The notes: generated by a model not told the origin, from the sequence alone. Positions 36,629 through 45,191 are shown, counted from the stretch's first letter. The stretch is DNA of 64,000 nucleotides from SpSt-333 sp964371615 (GCA_964371615.1 CAYJMS010000004.1:310001-374000); one strand, 5' to 3'. Made by a program: numbers and translations.

Positions 36629-37426
36629 TTATATTCTATTGGCAAGAATGATATCCGGAACATCGCCGATCATTCCGAGCAAAAATGCCATTTGCAGGAA
36701 TGCTTCGAGGGATGTCTTGGCGACGTCATCAAATTCATATGAAAAGTGGGAGAGATACTCGAGAAGATATTCAGAAGAGAACGCATAGTCACGCGAAAGA
36801 TCGTCGGCCACACCCTGCAACTCCAGCCGGCCGGCCTGTGCCGATGCAATGAGAAAATCGCCGAGGCCTTTTTTGGTCGATCCGCTGCGGGCAACGCATA
36901 ATGTGTGAACAAACGGAAGATCCGTTATGTCGGTCCACTCATCCACCACGTCGAGAAACGGATGATCCGCTTCTATTTGATGCAGGGCATCGCCGGAAAC
37001 AAGGGCACAGTCCGCTTTCGCCAGCATCTCATCCACCGTGCCGGCGACGGGCACGATGACCGGAGCGGAATCGTACTTTTCGCTCAGGATAATGCGTGAA
37101 AGAACGACATCGGTGGTGGTAACGGGTCCGACCGCCATAGAGCGGATCGTTTTCAGTTCATTGCGAAAATAAAGACGAATGGTGTTGCTGAATCCGCCCG
37201 ACAGTACGCCGACACCCGGAAGTATCTCCAGATCGGAACTGTTGATGGCGTAATCCATCGGTGCAACGAATGCGGCATCGCATTCATTGCTCAGTATCCG
37301 GTCGATATGCGCCGCCGGTGTATCAAACAGAAGTTCCCCCGAGAGTGCGGGGGAACTTTTGAGAATACGATACAGCGGATGCGTGTACAGATCGCGAATG
37401 GCGCCAATGCGGAACCGTTCGCTCAT
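36629..37426 (-). CDS. mqnA: MqnA-like protein, probable chorismate dehydratase of the futalosine pathway
   Basis: Member of the MqnA/MqnD family with a periplasmic-binding-protein fold, 265 residues. MqnA converts chorismate to 3-enolpyruvyl-benzoate in futalosine-dependent menaquinone synthesis. Visible similarity covers RIGAIR at the start, CDAAFVAPMDY, LEILPGVGVLSGG and DLPFVHTLCVAR. The usual YLNT-P segment near the N-terminus appears as DLYTHPL, so the active site may be altered or the protein could be a relative with a different ligand. The ATG overlaps the rplS stop (TAATG), suggesting coupled translation with a ribosomal protein gene. No other mqn gene is in the window. Confidence 0.65.
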   Translation of the reverse strand: MSERFRIGAIRDLYTHPLYRILKSSPALSGELLFDTPAAHIDRILSNECDAAFVAPMDYAINSSDLEILPGVGVLSGGFSNTIRLYFRNELKTIRSMAVGPVTTTDVVLSRIILSEKYDSAPVIVPVAGTVDEMLAKADCALVSGDALHQIEADHPFLDVVDEWTDITDLPFVHTLCVARSGSTKKGLGDFLIASAQAGRLELQGVADDLSRDYAFSSEYLLEYLSHFSYEFDDVAKTSLEAFLQMAFLLGMIGDVPDIILANRI

Positions 37427-37770
37427 TAATTCCCGCCGGTTTTCTGACGGATCTGTTTCGCGGCAAGACCGCGCAGATAGTACAACTTAGAACGGCGGAC
37501 GCTTCCCTCTTTCATCCGTTCGATTTTTGCAATACGGGGCGAATGGAGCGGAAAGATTCTTTCCACGCCGACGCCGTCGGAAACTTTGCGCACGGTAAAT
37601 GTCGCGCCCATTCCCTCGCCGCGGCGGCCGATGACCACACCCTGATACTGCTGAATACGTTCTTTGTCGCCTTCGACAACGCGCACGTGCACGTTCACGG
37701 TGTCTCCGACCTTGAAATCTGTCACGTCGGATTTCACAAAAGCTGCTTCCACTAATTTGATCTTGTCCAT
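37426..37770 (-). CDS. rplS: 50S ribosomal protein L19
   Basis: Large-subunit ribosomal protein at the 30S-50S interface; 114 residues, normal length. Key stretches are DFKVGDTVNVHVRVVEGDKERIQQYQGVVI, TFTVRKVSDGVGVERIFPLHSPRI and YYLRGLAAKQIRQK. It ends the conserved cluster rpsP-khpA-rimM-trmD-rplS. A 17-base sequence at 37811-37827 upstream is repeated upstream of rpsP. Confidence 0.98.
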   Translation of the reverse strand: MDKIKLVEAAFVKSDVTDFKVGDTVNVHVRVVEGDKERIQQYQGVVIGRRGEGMGATFTVRKVSDGVGVERIFPLHSPRIAKIERMKEGSVRRSKLYYLRGLAAKQIRQKTGGN

Positions 37771-37810
37771 ATCTACCTCTGTTTATTTGTTCCGTTGATG
37801 CGGAACGATG

Positions 37811-37827
37811 ATTGAATTATGTATTTA
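37811..37827 (-). repeat. 17-base motif upstream of rplS, copy 1
   Basis: Minus strand TAAATACATAATTCAAT, 40 bases before the rplS ATG. An identical copy precedes rpsP at 39809-39825. It may be a shared regulatory site for two ribosomal protein genes, or a chance or duplicated spacer. Confidence 0.45.
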
Positions 37828-37850
37828 ATTTTCAATTCTATTTGCCGGTA

Positions 37851-38531
37851 TTACGATAACAAATCTTTTCTCCGCTCCTGTGTCTTTTTTTTCCGTTGCT
37901 CATCGCGCCATGCGGAAATCTCCGCGTGATTGCCGCCGAGCAGCACGTCGGGCACTTTCATGCCGCGAAACTCCGGGGGACGGGTATAACTTGGTGCATC
38001 GAGCAGCCCGTCCTGAAACGAATCGGTCAGCGCCGATACGCCGTCGTTGATGACGCCGGGAATCAACCGCACGATTGCGTCCGTCATGACCATGGCCGCC
38101 AGTTCCCCTCCCGTCAGCACGTAATCACCGATCGAAATTTCTTTAGTGATCAACTGCTGGCGCACGCGCTCGTCGATCCCCTTATAATGACCGCAGAGAA
38201 TGATGAGATTGGCGCTCATGGAGAACCGATTCGCCATTTGTTGATCGAACTTCTCACCGTCCGCTGTCACATAGATCACATCGTCGTACGTCCGTTCGCT
38301 CTTCAACTTCTCGATACATTCAAAGATCGGTTCCGGCTTCAGGATCATCCCCGCACCGCCGCCGTACGGCGGTTCATCTACGATACGGTGTTTGTCGTGC
38401 GCGTACAACCGCAGGTCGTGCACGACAATCTCCGCTAGTTTCCGCTCCTGCGCCCGCTTCAGAATGCTTTCCGTCAGCGGACTGTTGAGCAACTGCGGCA
38501 CCGCCGATATTATGTCGATCCGAATGCTCAC
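37851..38531 (-). CDS. trmD: tRNA (guanine-N1)-methyltransferase TrmD
   Basis: SPOUT-class (trefoil-knot) enzyme that methylates G37 of tRNA with S-adenosylmethionine; 226 residues. Characteristic parts are YGGGAGMILKPEPIFECIE, LCGHYKGIDERV and ISIGDYVLTGGELAAMVMTDA. The start is GTG at 38531, overlapping the rimM stop as GTGA, which indicates translational coupling in the ribosomal cluster. Confidence 0.97.
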   Translation of the reverse strand: MSIRIDIISAVPQLLNSPLTESILKRAQERKLAEIVVHDLRLYAHDKHRIVDEPPYGGGAGMILKPEPIFECIEKLKSERTYDDVIYVTADGEKFDQQMANRFSMSANLIILCGHYKGIDERVRQQLITKEISIGDYVLTGGELAAMVMTDAIVRLIPGVINDGVSALTDSFQDGLLDAPSYTRPPEFRGMKVPDVLLGGNHAEISAWRDEQRKKKTQERRKDLLS

Positions 38532-39064
38532 AACATCTCTCCCTCAAACAAACCTTCCGGCGGACGGATGACGATCTCTTTTTTCTCAACATCCACCGAC
38601 AGTACGAATTCCTGAACCGCCGGCAGCATCACATCGCCCAGTGCTGTCCGCACCGTATACATCATCTGTCCCGGAAGTGCGTCCACGGCACGGATTGTTC
38701 CGAATTTTTTTCCCTCTTCATCGATCACCGCACATCCGACAATATCATCGACAAAAAACTTCGCTTTCGGCAGTTGCTTCTTCTGTGACTCTTCGATGAA
38801 CAGATACTTTCCGCGAAAACTCTCCGCGGCGGTCCTGTCGTCCACGCCGCTCAACTTCAGATAGATATCCTTTCCCCTCATACGCACCGACTCGATAGTG
38901 CACGGTGCGGATTCTCCTTCCGTCGAACCACAGTAGAGTGATTCAAGAGATTCAAACTCCTCCGCCGTTCGGGCGTAGGAGAACACCTTCACTTCGCCCC
39001 GTATTCCGAAGAGGCCGATGATCTTTGCTACCGCACGAAGTGGCTGCGAGTGTTTAGTCTTCAA
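38528..39064 (-). CDS. rimM: Ribosome maturation factor RimM
   Basis: Assists 30S subunit maturation and binds S19; 178 residues. N-terminal RimM domain with AKIIGLFGIRGEVKVFSY, then a C-terminal PRC-like barrel (FFVDDIVGCAVIDEEG, GQMMYTV, MLPAVQEFV). No ATG or GTG occurs near the N-terminus, so the likely start is TTG at 39064, which overlaps the khpA 3' end. It is flanked by khpA and trmD as in many bacteria. Confidence 0.93.
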   Translation of the reverse strand: MKTKHSQPLRAVAKIIGLFGIRGEVKVFSYARTAEEFESLESLYCGSTEGESAPCTIESVRMRGKDIYLKLSGVDDRTAAESFRGKYLFIEESQKKQLPKAKFFVDDIVGCAVIDEEGKKFGTIRAVDALPGQMMYTVRTALGDVMLPAVQEFVLSVDVEKKEIVIRPPEGLFEGEML

Positions 39065-39284
39065 CTTCTAATATCGCTCGTTTTCCTTGTTTCGCCGCGA
39101 CGGCGCTCAGCAGCACGCGTAACGACTGCGCCGTGCGGCCCTGTTTCCCGATAATCTTACCGATATCGGGTTGTCCTACTTTTAACTTAAAGATAACCTT
39201 GTTGTCTTTCTCCTCTTCCGAAATCTGAACGGCATCAGGATTGTCAACAAGTTGCTTCGCAATGTACTCCAGGAATTCACGCAT
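39054..39284 (-). CDS. khpA: KH-domain RNA-binding protein KhpA
   Basis: Small single-KH-domain RNA-binding protein of 76 residues; related proteins act in RNA regulation and cell-size control. The KH signature IGKIIGKQGRTAQSLRVLL carries the GxxG loop (GKQG). Strong GGAGG site before the ATG at 39284. It lies in the rpsP-khpA-rimM-trmD order that is common across bacteria. Confidence 0.95.
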   Translation of the reverse strand: MREFLEYIAKQLVDNPDAVQISEEEKDNKVIFKLKVGQPDIGKIIGKQGRTAQSLRVLLSAVAAKQGKRAILEVED

Positions 39285-39346
39285 TTCTGCCTCCTGTGAC
39301 GATAGTGAGAAGTGTCTTGAGTTATCTTACCGCTACAGCAAGATCG

Positions 39347-39781
39347 TTACGCCTGTGCCGGTGCTTCCGCTGCCGGTGCATCGGACTTTGCGGGAGCAGA
39401 GGCTTTTTTCTTGGATGCCTTGCGGCGCGCTTTCTTGGCGAGTTCTTTTTCCCGCTTCAAGGATTGCGCTGCCTGCCATTTTTCGAATTCAGCCGTAATG
39501 GTCGCTTCATCTTTTCCCTTTTTCTTGAGGTACCATTTCAGCATGATTCCCTTCCGGCTGAGCAAATTTCGCACGGTATCGGTCGGTGTTGCGCCGACGC
39601 CGAGCCAGTACATCACCCGGGGTTCTTTCATGTCAACCGTTATCGGATCGGTGTTGGGATTGTATGTACCGAGTTTCTCGAGGAAACGTCCGTCCCGTTT
39701 GTACCGTCCGTCTGCTGCGACGATGCGGTAGATCGGCTGTTTCTTTTTTCCGCCGCGTTGTAATCGTATTTTAACTGCCAC
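39347..39781 (-). CDS. rpsP: 30S ribosomal protein S16 with extended C-terminus
   Basis: Small-subunit ribosomal protein; 144 residues against roughly 80-90 in E. coli. The core has VKIRLQRGGKKKQPIYRIV and GRFLEKLGTYNP. The last 55 residues form a Lys/Ala-rich tail (KKARRKASKKKASAPAKS), an extension also seen in Bacteroidetes and Chlorobi. The start is GTG at 39781 with GGAGAA upstream. First gene of the rpsP-khpA-rimM-trmD-rplS cluster, downstream of ffh. Confidence 0.96.
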   Translation of the reverse strand: MAVKIRLQRGGKKKQPIYRIVAADGRYKRDGRFLEKLGTYNPNTDPITVDMKEPRVMYWLGVGATPTDTVRNLLSRKGIMLKWYLKKKGKDEATITAEFEKWQAAQSLKREKELAKKARRKASKKKASAPAKSDAPAAEAPAQA

Positions 39782-39808
39782 TGTGGTTCTCCTTTGTGCT
39801 GCTGTATT

Positions 39809-39825
39809 ATTGAATTATGTATTTA
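39809..39825 (-). repeat. 17-base motif upstream of rpsP, copy 2
   Basis: Identical to 37811-37827, here 28 bases before the rpsP GTG. Both copies lie in short gaps directly upstream of ribosomal protein genes. Confidence 0.45.
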
Positions 39826-39837
39826 GTTTCACTTTTT

Positions 39838-41163
39838 TTACCGCCCGAGCCGCTGACCCATCATCTTTGCAATGCTCTTTCCTTTTGAGAAATTGCGCAT
39901 CATCTTCTGCATCTCCGTGAACTGATTCAGGAGTTTATTCACTTCCTGAATCGTGGTGCCGCTCCCTTTCGCAATCCGTTTTCGCCGCGATCCGTTGATG
40001 ATATTCGGATTGTCCCGTTCTTCCTTCGTCATCGACAGAATGATCGCCTCAACGTACTTCAATTCCTTATCGTCAATATCGTTCACGTTCCCCAATTTAT
40101 TGGCGCCGGGGATCATCGACATCACCTGCGACATCGATCCCATCTTCTTGATCTGCTGCAACTGCTCGTAAAAATCCTGCAACGTGAACTGCGCCTTGAC
40201 GATCTTTTCCTGCAGCTTCGCTGCCTGCTTCTGGTCGAATGTCTGCTGCGCTTTTTCGACGAAGGAGACAATGTCCCCCATGCCGAGAATGCGCGATGCC
40301 ATGCGGTCCGGATGAAACTGCTCAAGCGCATCCATCTTTTCGCCGACGCCGACAAACTTGATCGGTTTTCCCACCACCGAGCGGATCGACAGCGCCGCAC
40401 CGCCGCGGGTATCGCCGTCCAGTTTCGTGAGGACAACGCCGTCGTAATTCAAACGGTCGTGGAATGCCTTGGCGGTGTTCACCGCATCCTGACCGATCAT
40501 CGCGTCCACCACAAACAGAATCTCGTGCGGCTTGACGGAGGTCTTGATATTCTCGACCTCCTGCATCATCTCTTCGTCAATCGCCAGCCGTCCGGCGGTA
40601 TCGATAATCACCACATCGCGCGCATTCTCTTTGGCGAAGGGAATCGATTTCTTTGCGATGGTCAGGGCCGATTCGTTCCGGATATTAAAAACCGGCACGT
40701 CGATCTGCTGACCGAGAGACATTAACTGGTCGATAGCTGCGGGACGGTACACGTCCGCGGCGACGAGCAGCGGGTGACGCCCTTTGCTCTTAAGGAGATT
40801 CGCCAGTTTTCCGCTGAATGTCGTCTTACCGGAACCCTGCAATCCCGCCACCATGATGATGCTGGGGATATCGGATGAAAGGTTGATCTCCGCCTTTTCC
40901 GAACCCATCAGCGTCACCAGTTCATCATAGATGATCTTGATGATTTGTTGTCCCGGCGATACAGTAGAGACAACATCCACGCCCAATGATTTTATCTGGA
41001 CATTCTCAATGAACGATTTGACGACGTTCAGATTCACGTCTGCATCGAGCATCACCCGGCGAACTTCGCGGAGCGCTTCCGCCGTGTTCTCTTCAGAGAT
41101 CCGATGCTGCCCGCGGAGTATCTTGAGCGCGGAGTCTAGTTTTTCAGTGAGAGTATCAAACAT
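39838..41163 (-). CDS. ffh: Signal recognition particle protein Ffh
   Basis: SRP54 GTPase that binds 4.5S RNA and signal sequences and targets proteins to the inner membrane; 441 residues. N domain, then G domain with GLQGSGKTTFSGKLA, DTAGRLAIDEE, TKLDGDTRGGAALS, and an M domain rich in Met (about 295-435), ending KMMGQRLGR. ATG 41163 begins inside the repeat-rich spacer before it. The SRP RNA gene is not in the window. Confidence 0.98.
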   Translation of the reverse strand: MFDTLTEKLDSALKILRGQHRISEENTAEALREVRRVMLDADVNLNVVKSFIENVQIKSLGVDVVSTVSPGQQIIKIIYDELVTLMGSEKAEINLSSDIPSIIMVAGLQGSGKTTFSGKLANLLKSKGRHPLLVAADVYRPAAIDQLMSLGQQIDVPVFNIRNESALTIAKKSIPFAKENARDVVIIDTAGRLAIDEEMMQEVENIKTSVKPHEILFVVDAMIGQDAVNTAKAFHDRLNYDGVVLTKLDGDTRGGAALSIRSVVGKPIKFVGVGEKMDALEQFHPDRMASRILGMGDIVSFVEKAQQTFDQKQAAKLQEKIVKAQFTLQDFYEQLQQIKKMGSMSQVMSMIPGANKLGNVNDIDDKELKYVEAIILSMTKEERDNPNIINGSRRKRIAKGSGTTIQEVNKLLNQFTEMQKMMRNFSKGKSIAKMMGQRLGR

Positions 41164-41249
41164 AATTGGTCATTGGTAATTGGTCATTGGTAATTGGTAA
41201 TTAGCATCTGAAATTTTTTCCTAATGACTAATGACCAATGACCAATGAC
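41164..41249. repeat. ATTGGTCATTGGTAATTGGT-type repeats with inverted copy
   Basis: The spacer between ffh and atpG holds short direct repeats of ATTGGTCATTGGT and ATTGGTAATT (41164-41204). An inverted copy follows (41221-41249): ATTGGTCATTGGT at 41165-41177 pairs exactly with ACCAATGACCAAT at 41234-41246. It can fold into a long hairpin and may mark the end of the atp transcript. No recognisable gene is inside. Confidence 0.65.
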
Positions 41250-41253
41250 TATT

Positions 41254-42138
41254 TTATCCTGCTTTTTTCAACGCTTCTGCACCGCCGACAATCTCGAGTA
41301 ATTCCTTCGTGATTGCCGCCTGGCGGGCTTTGTTGTAATTCAATTGCAAAATCCGAATCATATCTCGGGCATTGGTTGTCGCGTTTTCCATAGCGGACAT
41401 CCGCGCGCCCTGTTCTGCGGCGTTGGAATCGAGCAGCACACGCCAGACCTGGAAATTGAGATGCTTCGGCAACAGCACATCGACGATGGCGTCGCTCGAC
41501 GGTTCGTAGATGTAATCCGTTCCGTGGGATTTCTTTTTTGTGTTGCCGTCGTTCACCAACGGCAGAAACTGGCCGATTCGCAGCGTTTGCTGTACGGCGT
41601 TTTTGAATTCGTTGGAGATGATCTCCACTTTATCGAACTCCCCGCCGATAAAACCCTTCACCAGTTCGCCGGCGATGGTTTGAGCGTAAGAGAAATCCAA
41701 ATGATTAAAGATCGCCACGTGCTTGGCGATAACGTTGTAGCTCCGCTTTCCGAAAAAGTCCGCCGCTTTTTTTCCGACACAGATCAGTTTCACTTTCCCT
41801 TCGGCGTTCATGTCGGCGTAGTGGGTATTGATATGGTTCACCGCCGCTTTGATGATATTGCTGTTGAACGCGCCGCACAATCCGCGGTCGGAGGTAACGA
41901 TTACGATCGCCACCGACTTGACTTCGCGCGATTCGAACTGCGGATATTTCGTTACATCCACCTGTTCGGAAAGATGCAACAGCATTTCGTTCAATTTTTT
42001 TGCGTACGGCCGGGCCGCGATGATCCGTTCGGTGGCACGGCGCATTTTTGCCGCGGCGACCATCTTCATCGCTTTAGTGATTTTCTGCGTGCTTTTAACA
42101 CCGCTGATTCGGCTGCGTATTTCTCGTAGTGTTGCCAT
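41254..42138 (-). CDS. atpG: F1 ATP synthase gamma subunit
   Basis: Central rotor stalk of F1-ATPase; 294 residues. N-terminal helix ATLREIRSRISGVKSTQKITKAMKMVAAAK and C-terminal ENATTNARDMIRILQLNYNKARQAAITKELLEIVGGAEAL are typical. It is the last gene of the atp cluster here; beta and epsilon are absent. It starts 5 bases after the atpA stop. Confidence 0.97.
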   Translation of the reverse strand: MATLREIRSRISGVKSTQKITKAMKMVAAAKMRRATERIIAARPYAKKLNEMLLHLSEQVDVTKYPQFESREVKSVAIVIVTSDRGLCGAFNSNIIKAAVNHINTHYADMNAEGKVKLICVGKKAADFFGKRSYNVIAKHVAIFNHLDFSYAQTIAGELVKGFIGGEFDKVEIISNEFKNAVQQTLRIGQFLPLVNDGNTKKKSHGTDYIYEPSSDAIVDVLLPKHLNFQVWRVLLDSNAAEQGARMSAMENATTNARDMIRILQLNYNKARQAAITKELLEIVGGAEALKKAG

Positions 42139-42143
42139 TGTCC

Positions 42144-43691
42144 TTACGCTGCTTTAAAGGTTGCTAAAAATTCCTTGGCGACCGTCTTAATTTTTGCGGC
42201 GATGTCGTCGGTCAGATCTTTCTTTTCTGCAATAGTTGTCAGGATATCCTTATGCCGCAGTTCGATCATTTCCAGAAATTCCTTTTCGAACTGTCCGATT
42301 TTTTCCACCGGCAGTTCATCCAGCATGGCGTTGACGCCGAGATAGATCATGACCACCTGTTTTTCCACCACCATCGGCACGTACTGTCCCTGTTTCAACA
42401 GTTCCACCAGACGCGCACCGCGGCGCAGCTGCTGCTGCGTCGATTTGTCGAGATCGGATCCGAACTTGGCAAACGCTTCAAGTTCGCGGTACTGTGCCAG
42501 TTCCAGACGGAGACGGCCGGCAACTTTTTTCATCGCTTTGATCTGTGCATTGCCGCCCACACGGGAGACCGAGATACCGACGTTGATAGCGGGACGAACA
42601 CCGGCGTTGAACAGGTTTGGTTCGAGATAGATCTGACCATCTGTAATAGAGATGACGTTTGTCGGAATATATGCGGAGACGTCGCCGGCCTGCGTTTCGA
42701 TGATCGGCAGTGCGGTCAACGATCCGCCCCCTTCTGCATCGCTCAGCATGGACGAACGTTCCAGCAGACGCGAATGCAGATAGAATACATCGCCGGGATA
42801 TGCTTCGCGTCCCGGGGGACGGCGGAGCAGCAGTGACACTTGCCGGTAAGCGGCCGCCTGTTTTGTCAGATCGTCATACACCACCAGCGCATCGCGTCCG
42901 CTGTCACGGAAAAATTCGCCGAGCGTCGCGCCGGAGTACGGTGCGATGAACTGCATCGGTGCCGGATCGCTTGCATTGGCTGCGATCACCGTCGTATAGC
43001 CCATTGCCCCTTCTTCTTCCAGTTTTCCGACCACCTGTGCAACGGTGGAACCTTTTTGACCGATTGCCACATAGATACAATAGACGGGACGAACACCCTG
43101 TTTCTTCGCCTCTTCAGTATGCGTATATTTTTGGTTGATGATCGTATCGAGCGCTACCGCTGTTTTTCCGGTCTGACGGTCGCCGATAATCAGTTCGCGC
43201 TGTCCGCGTCCGATCGGGATCATGCCGTCGACCGATTTCAAACCGGTCTGCAACGGTTGTTTCACCGGCTGACGCTGGATGACGCCGAGCGCTTTGCGCT
43301 CGATCGGCGAAAACTTATCGGTTTTGATCGGGCCCCGTCCGTCCATCGGGCGGCCGAGCGGATCGATCACGCGTCCGAGCATCGCTTCGCCGATAGGCAT
43401 CGACGCAACGCGATTGGTGCGCTTGACCATATCGCCTTCCTTGATTTTCGTGTCGTCGCCGAAGAGAATGCAACCGACATTGTCTTCTTCCAGGTTGAGT
43501 ACCATGCCGAAAACCTCGTTCGGAAACTCGATCAGTTCGCCGGCCATACATTTGGAGAGGCCGTACACGCGCGCGATGCCGTCGCCGACTTGCAGCACGC
43601 TGCCGACATCGTAGATATCGACTTCTTTTTCATATCCCGCCAGTTGTTTGCGGAGAATCGCAGTTATTTCATCGGGTCGAACTTCAGCCAT
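42144..43691 (-). CDS. atpA: F1 ATP synthase alpha subunit
   Basis: Non-catalytic nucleotide-binding subunit of F1; 515 residues. P-loop GDRQTGKTAVALDTI, VYDDLTKQAAAYRQVSLLLRRPPGREAYPGD and SRVGGNAQIKAMK are diagnostic. ATG 43691 with GGAAC upstream. It lies between atpH and atpG in the usual order. Confidence 0.98.
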   Translation of the reverse strand: MAEVRPDEITAILRKQLAGYEKEVDIYDVGSVLQVGDGIARVYGLSKCMAGELIEFPNEVFGMVLNLEEDNVGCILFGDDTKIKEGDMVKRTNRVASMPIGEAMLGRVIDPLGRPMDGRGPIKTDKFSPIERKALGVIQRQPVKQPLQTGLKSVDGMIPIGRGQRELIIGDRQTGKTAVALDTIINQKYTHTEEAKKQGVRPVYCIYVAIGQKGSTVAQVVGKLEEEGAMGYTTVIAANASDPAPMQFIAPYSGATLGEFFRDSGRDALVVYDDLTKQAAAYRQVSLLLRRPPGREAYPGDVFYLHSRLLERSSMLSDAEGGGSLTALPIIETQAGDVSAYIPTNVISITDGQIYLEPNLFNAGVRPAINVGISVSRVGGNAQIKAMKKVAGRLRLELAQYRELEAFAKFGSDLDKSTQQQLRRGARLVELLKQGQYVPMVVEKQVVMIYLGVNAMLDELPVEKIGQFEKEFLEMIELRHKDILTTIAEKKDLTDDIAAKIKTVAKEFLATFKAA

Positions 43692-43782
43692 TGTTATCGT
43701 TCCTTCGATTAAAAGTTTCTACTGTTATATAATACTTACTGCGAAGTACGCGCTGCCGCATCCTTCGCCGGCCTTCACCATA

Positions 43783-44334
43783 TTAATTGTTGAAGGAGCC
43801 TTGTTTCAATTTTATTTTCAGCAATTCCAGTTGCCGCTTCACGCTTCCGTCCAGTACCGTATCGCCCACCCGCGCCACAAATCCGCCTTTCAATTCTTTG
43901 TCGATGCTGAATGTGATTTCGACATTTTTCCTGGTCATTGTTTCGAGTTGTTTTTTCAATTCCTTCTCCTGCTTTGCGGAGAAGTCCACGCTCGTTTTCA
44001 CCGCTACCCGGACGATGCCGAGTTCTTCATCCCGAAGGATGAAATATTGTTTCATAATATCATGCAGGAGGCTTTCGCGCCCTTTGGCGGTGATGACATC
44101 GATGTATCCCAACACAAGGTCGCCGACCTTTTTCTTGAATACATCCCGAAGGATCGCCCGTTTTTTCTCCTGCTGCACGACCGGACTGGCCAACACCGAC
44201 CGCAGCTCGCGCGATGAATCGATCGCTTTCAGGACGATCATCAGGTCTTCCGCGACCGCACCGGGTTTTTTCTGTTCGTTGGTCAGCGCCATCAATGCCG
44301 AGGCGTATCGCTGTGCTACACGTTGGTTGCTCAT
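43783..44334 (-). CDS. atpH: F1 ATP synthase delta subunit
   Basis: Peripheral stalk subunit (OSCP type), 183 residues, linking F1 to the b dimer. N-terminal RVAQRYASALMALT and C-terminal IDKELKGGFVARVGDTVLDGSVKRQLELLK fit the family. The ATG overlaps the atpF stop as TAATG, implying coupled translation. Confidence 0.96.
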   Translation of the reverse strand: MSNQRVAQRYASALMALTNEQKKPGAVAEDLMIVLKAIDSSRELRSVLASPVVQQEKKRAILRDVFKKKVGDLVLGYIDVITAKGRESLLHDIMKQYFILRDEELGIVRVAVKTSVDFSAKQEKELKKQLETMTRKNVEITFSIDKELKGGFVARVGDTVLDGSVKRQLELLKIKLKQGSFNN

Positions 44335-44819
44335 TAGTTCTTCTGAAGTTGTTGCATGACGTTGTCGATCATTTTCTTCTGCTTTGCGCCGTCGAGCGTT
44401 TCATCGAGGATCTTTTCCGCTGCAGACACCGCAAGATCGGCCACTTCGCCGCGAAGCTGCTGCACGGCAGCATCCCGCTCGCGACCGATCTCATCCTTCG
44501 CCTGTTCGAGCATTTTTTTTGCGCTTTCGTTCGCCTTGGCGACAATGTCATTCTTCACCTGTTCCGCCATTGCGCGCCCTTCGGCAATCAACCGTGCTGT
44601 TTCACTGTTCGCTTTTTCCATGGCGGATTTGTTTTCCTGAATCATCCTCTCGGCATCCTTCTTCGCCTCTTCCGCCTTGCGCAGTGCGTCGGCAATCTCC
44701 TGTTCGCGGGACTGCAATGCCTGCAGCAGGGGCTTCCAGGCAAACTTGCCGAGGACGACAACCAGCAAAGCAAACGTAATGATGGTCCAAATAATTAAAC
44801 CGGGATTGATATCTAACAT
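44334..44819 (-). CDS. atpF: ATP synthase b subunit
   Basis: Membrane-anchored stator stalk; 161 residues. One N-terminal membrane helix (about 7-27, LIIWTIITFALLVVVLGKFAW) and a long charged coiled coil. Only one b gene is present, so the stalk is probably a homodimer. It follows atpE after an 82-base gap that contains a hairpin (44854-44888). Confidence 0.96.
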   Translation of the reverse strand: MLDINPGLIIWTIITFALLVVVLGKFAWKPLLQALQSREQEIADALRKAEEAKKDAERMIQENKSAMEKANSETARLIAEGRAMAEQVKNDIVAKANESAKKMLEQAKDEIGRERDAAVQQLRGEVADLAVSAAEKILDETLDGAKQKKMIDNVMQQLQKN

Positions 44820-44853
44820 AGAGTTCTCGTTGTTGAATTAATCAGCGTGATGC

Positions 44854-44888
44854 CATTGCGGTTCCTCCGTCGCGGATTTCCCGCAATG
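44854..44888 (-). repeat. REP-like hairpin between atpE and atpF
   Basis: CATTGCGG (44854-44861) and CCGCAATG (44881-44888) form an inverted repeat inside the atp operon. The sequence resembles the ends of the larger repeat at 63871-63988 (TCATTGCGGGG). It could slow or protect the mRNA, letting atpE be made in excess of atpF, as c-ring stoichiometry requires. Confidence 0.55.
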
Positions 44889-44901
44889 ACGTCGCACAAT
44901 G

Positions 44902-45129
44902 TTACTTGGTTGCAAGAATGATGCAGATCGCGAGTGCGAAGAATGTTGCACCTTCGATCAGCGCCGCTGCAATCAGCATCGAAGTACGCACCTGGCCGGC
45001 GACTTCCGGCTGGCGTCCGCTGGCTTCCATTGCCGCTGCCGCGAGTTTGCCGATACCGAGTCCCGCACCGATGATCGAAATGCTGGCGCCGATTCCTGCC
45101 GCTAAGTATCCTAATCCGACTGATTCCAT
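44902..45129 (-). CDS. atpE: ATP synthase c subunit
   Basis: Proteolipid of the membrane rotor ring; 75 residues with two membrane helices joined by the GRQPE loop (residues 38-42). The ion-binding carboxylate is Glu59 in AALIEGATFF. The residues that coordinate sodium in known Na+ rings are absent: Ile26 stands where Gln would be, and Gly60 where Ser would be, so proton coupling is likely. ATG 45129 has GGAG 9 bases upstream; a longer frame to 45195 overlaps atpB and lacks support. Confidence 0.97.
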   Translation of the reverse strand: MESVGLGYLAAGIGASISIIGAGLGIGKLAAAAMEASGRQPEVAGQVRTSMLIAAALIEGATFFALAICIILATK

Positions 45130-45191
45130 GATTGTGTCTCCTGTGTTATGATATGGTGAATAATGATGTAGTGTTGTTAATTTTTTTTGCG

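Noticed and set aside
42840..43712. 290-codon open frame on the plus strand
   Set aside because: Antisense to atpA, His/Arg/Asp-rich shadow frame.
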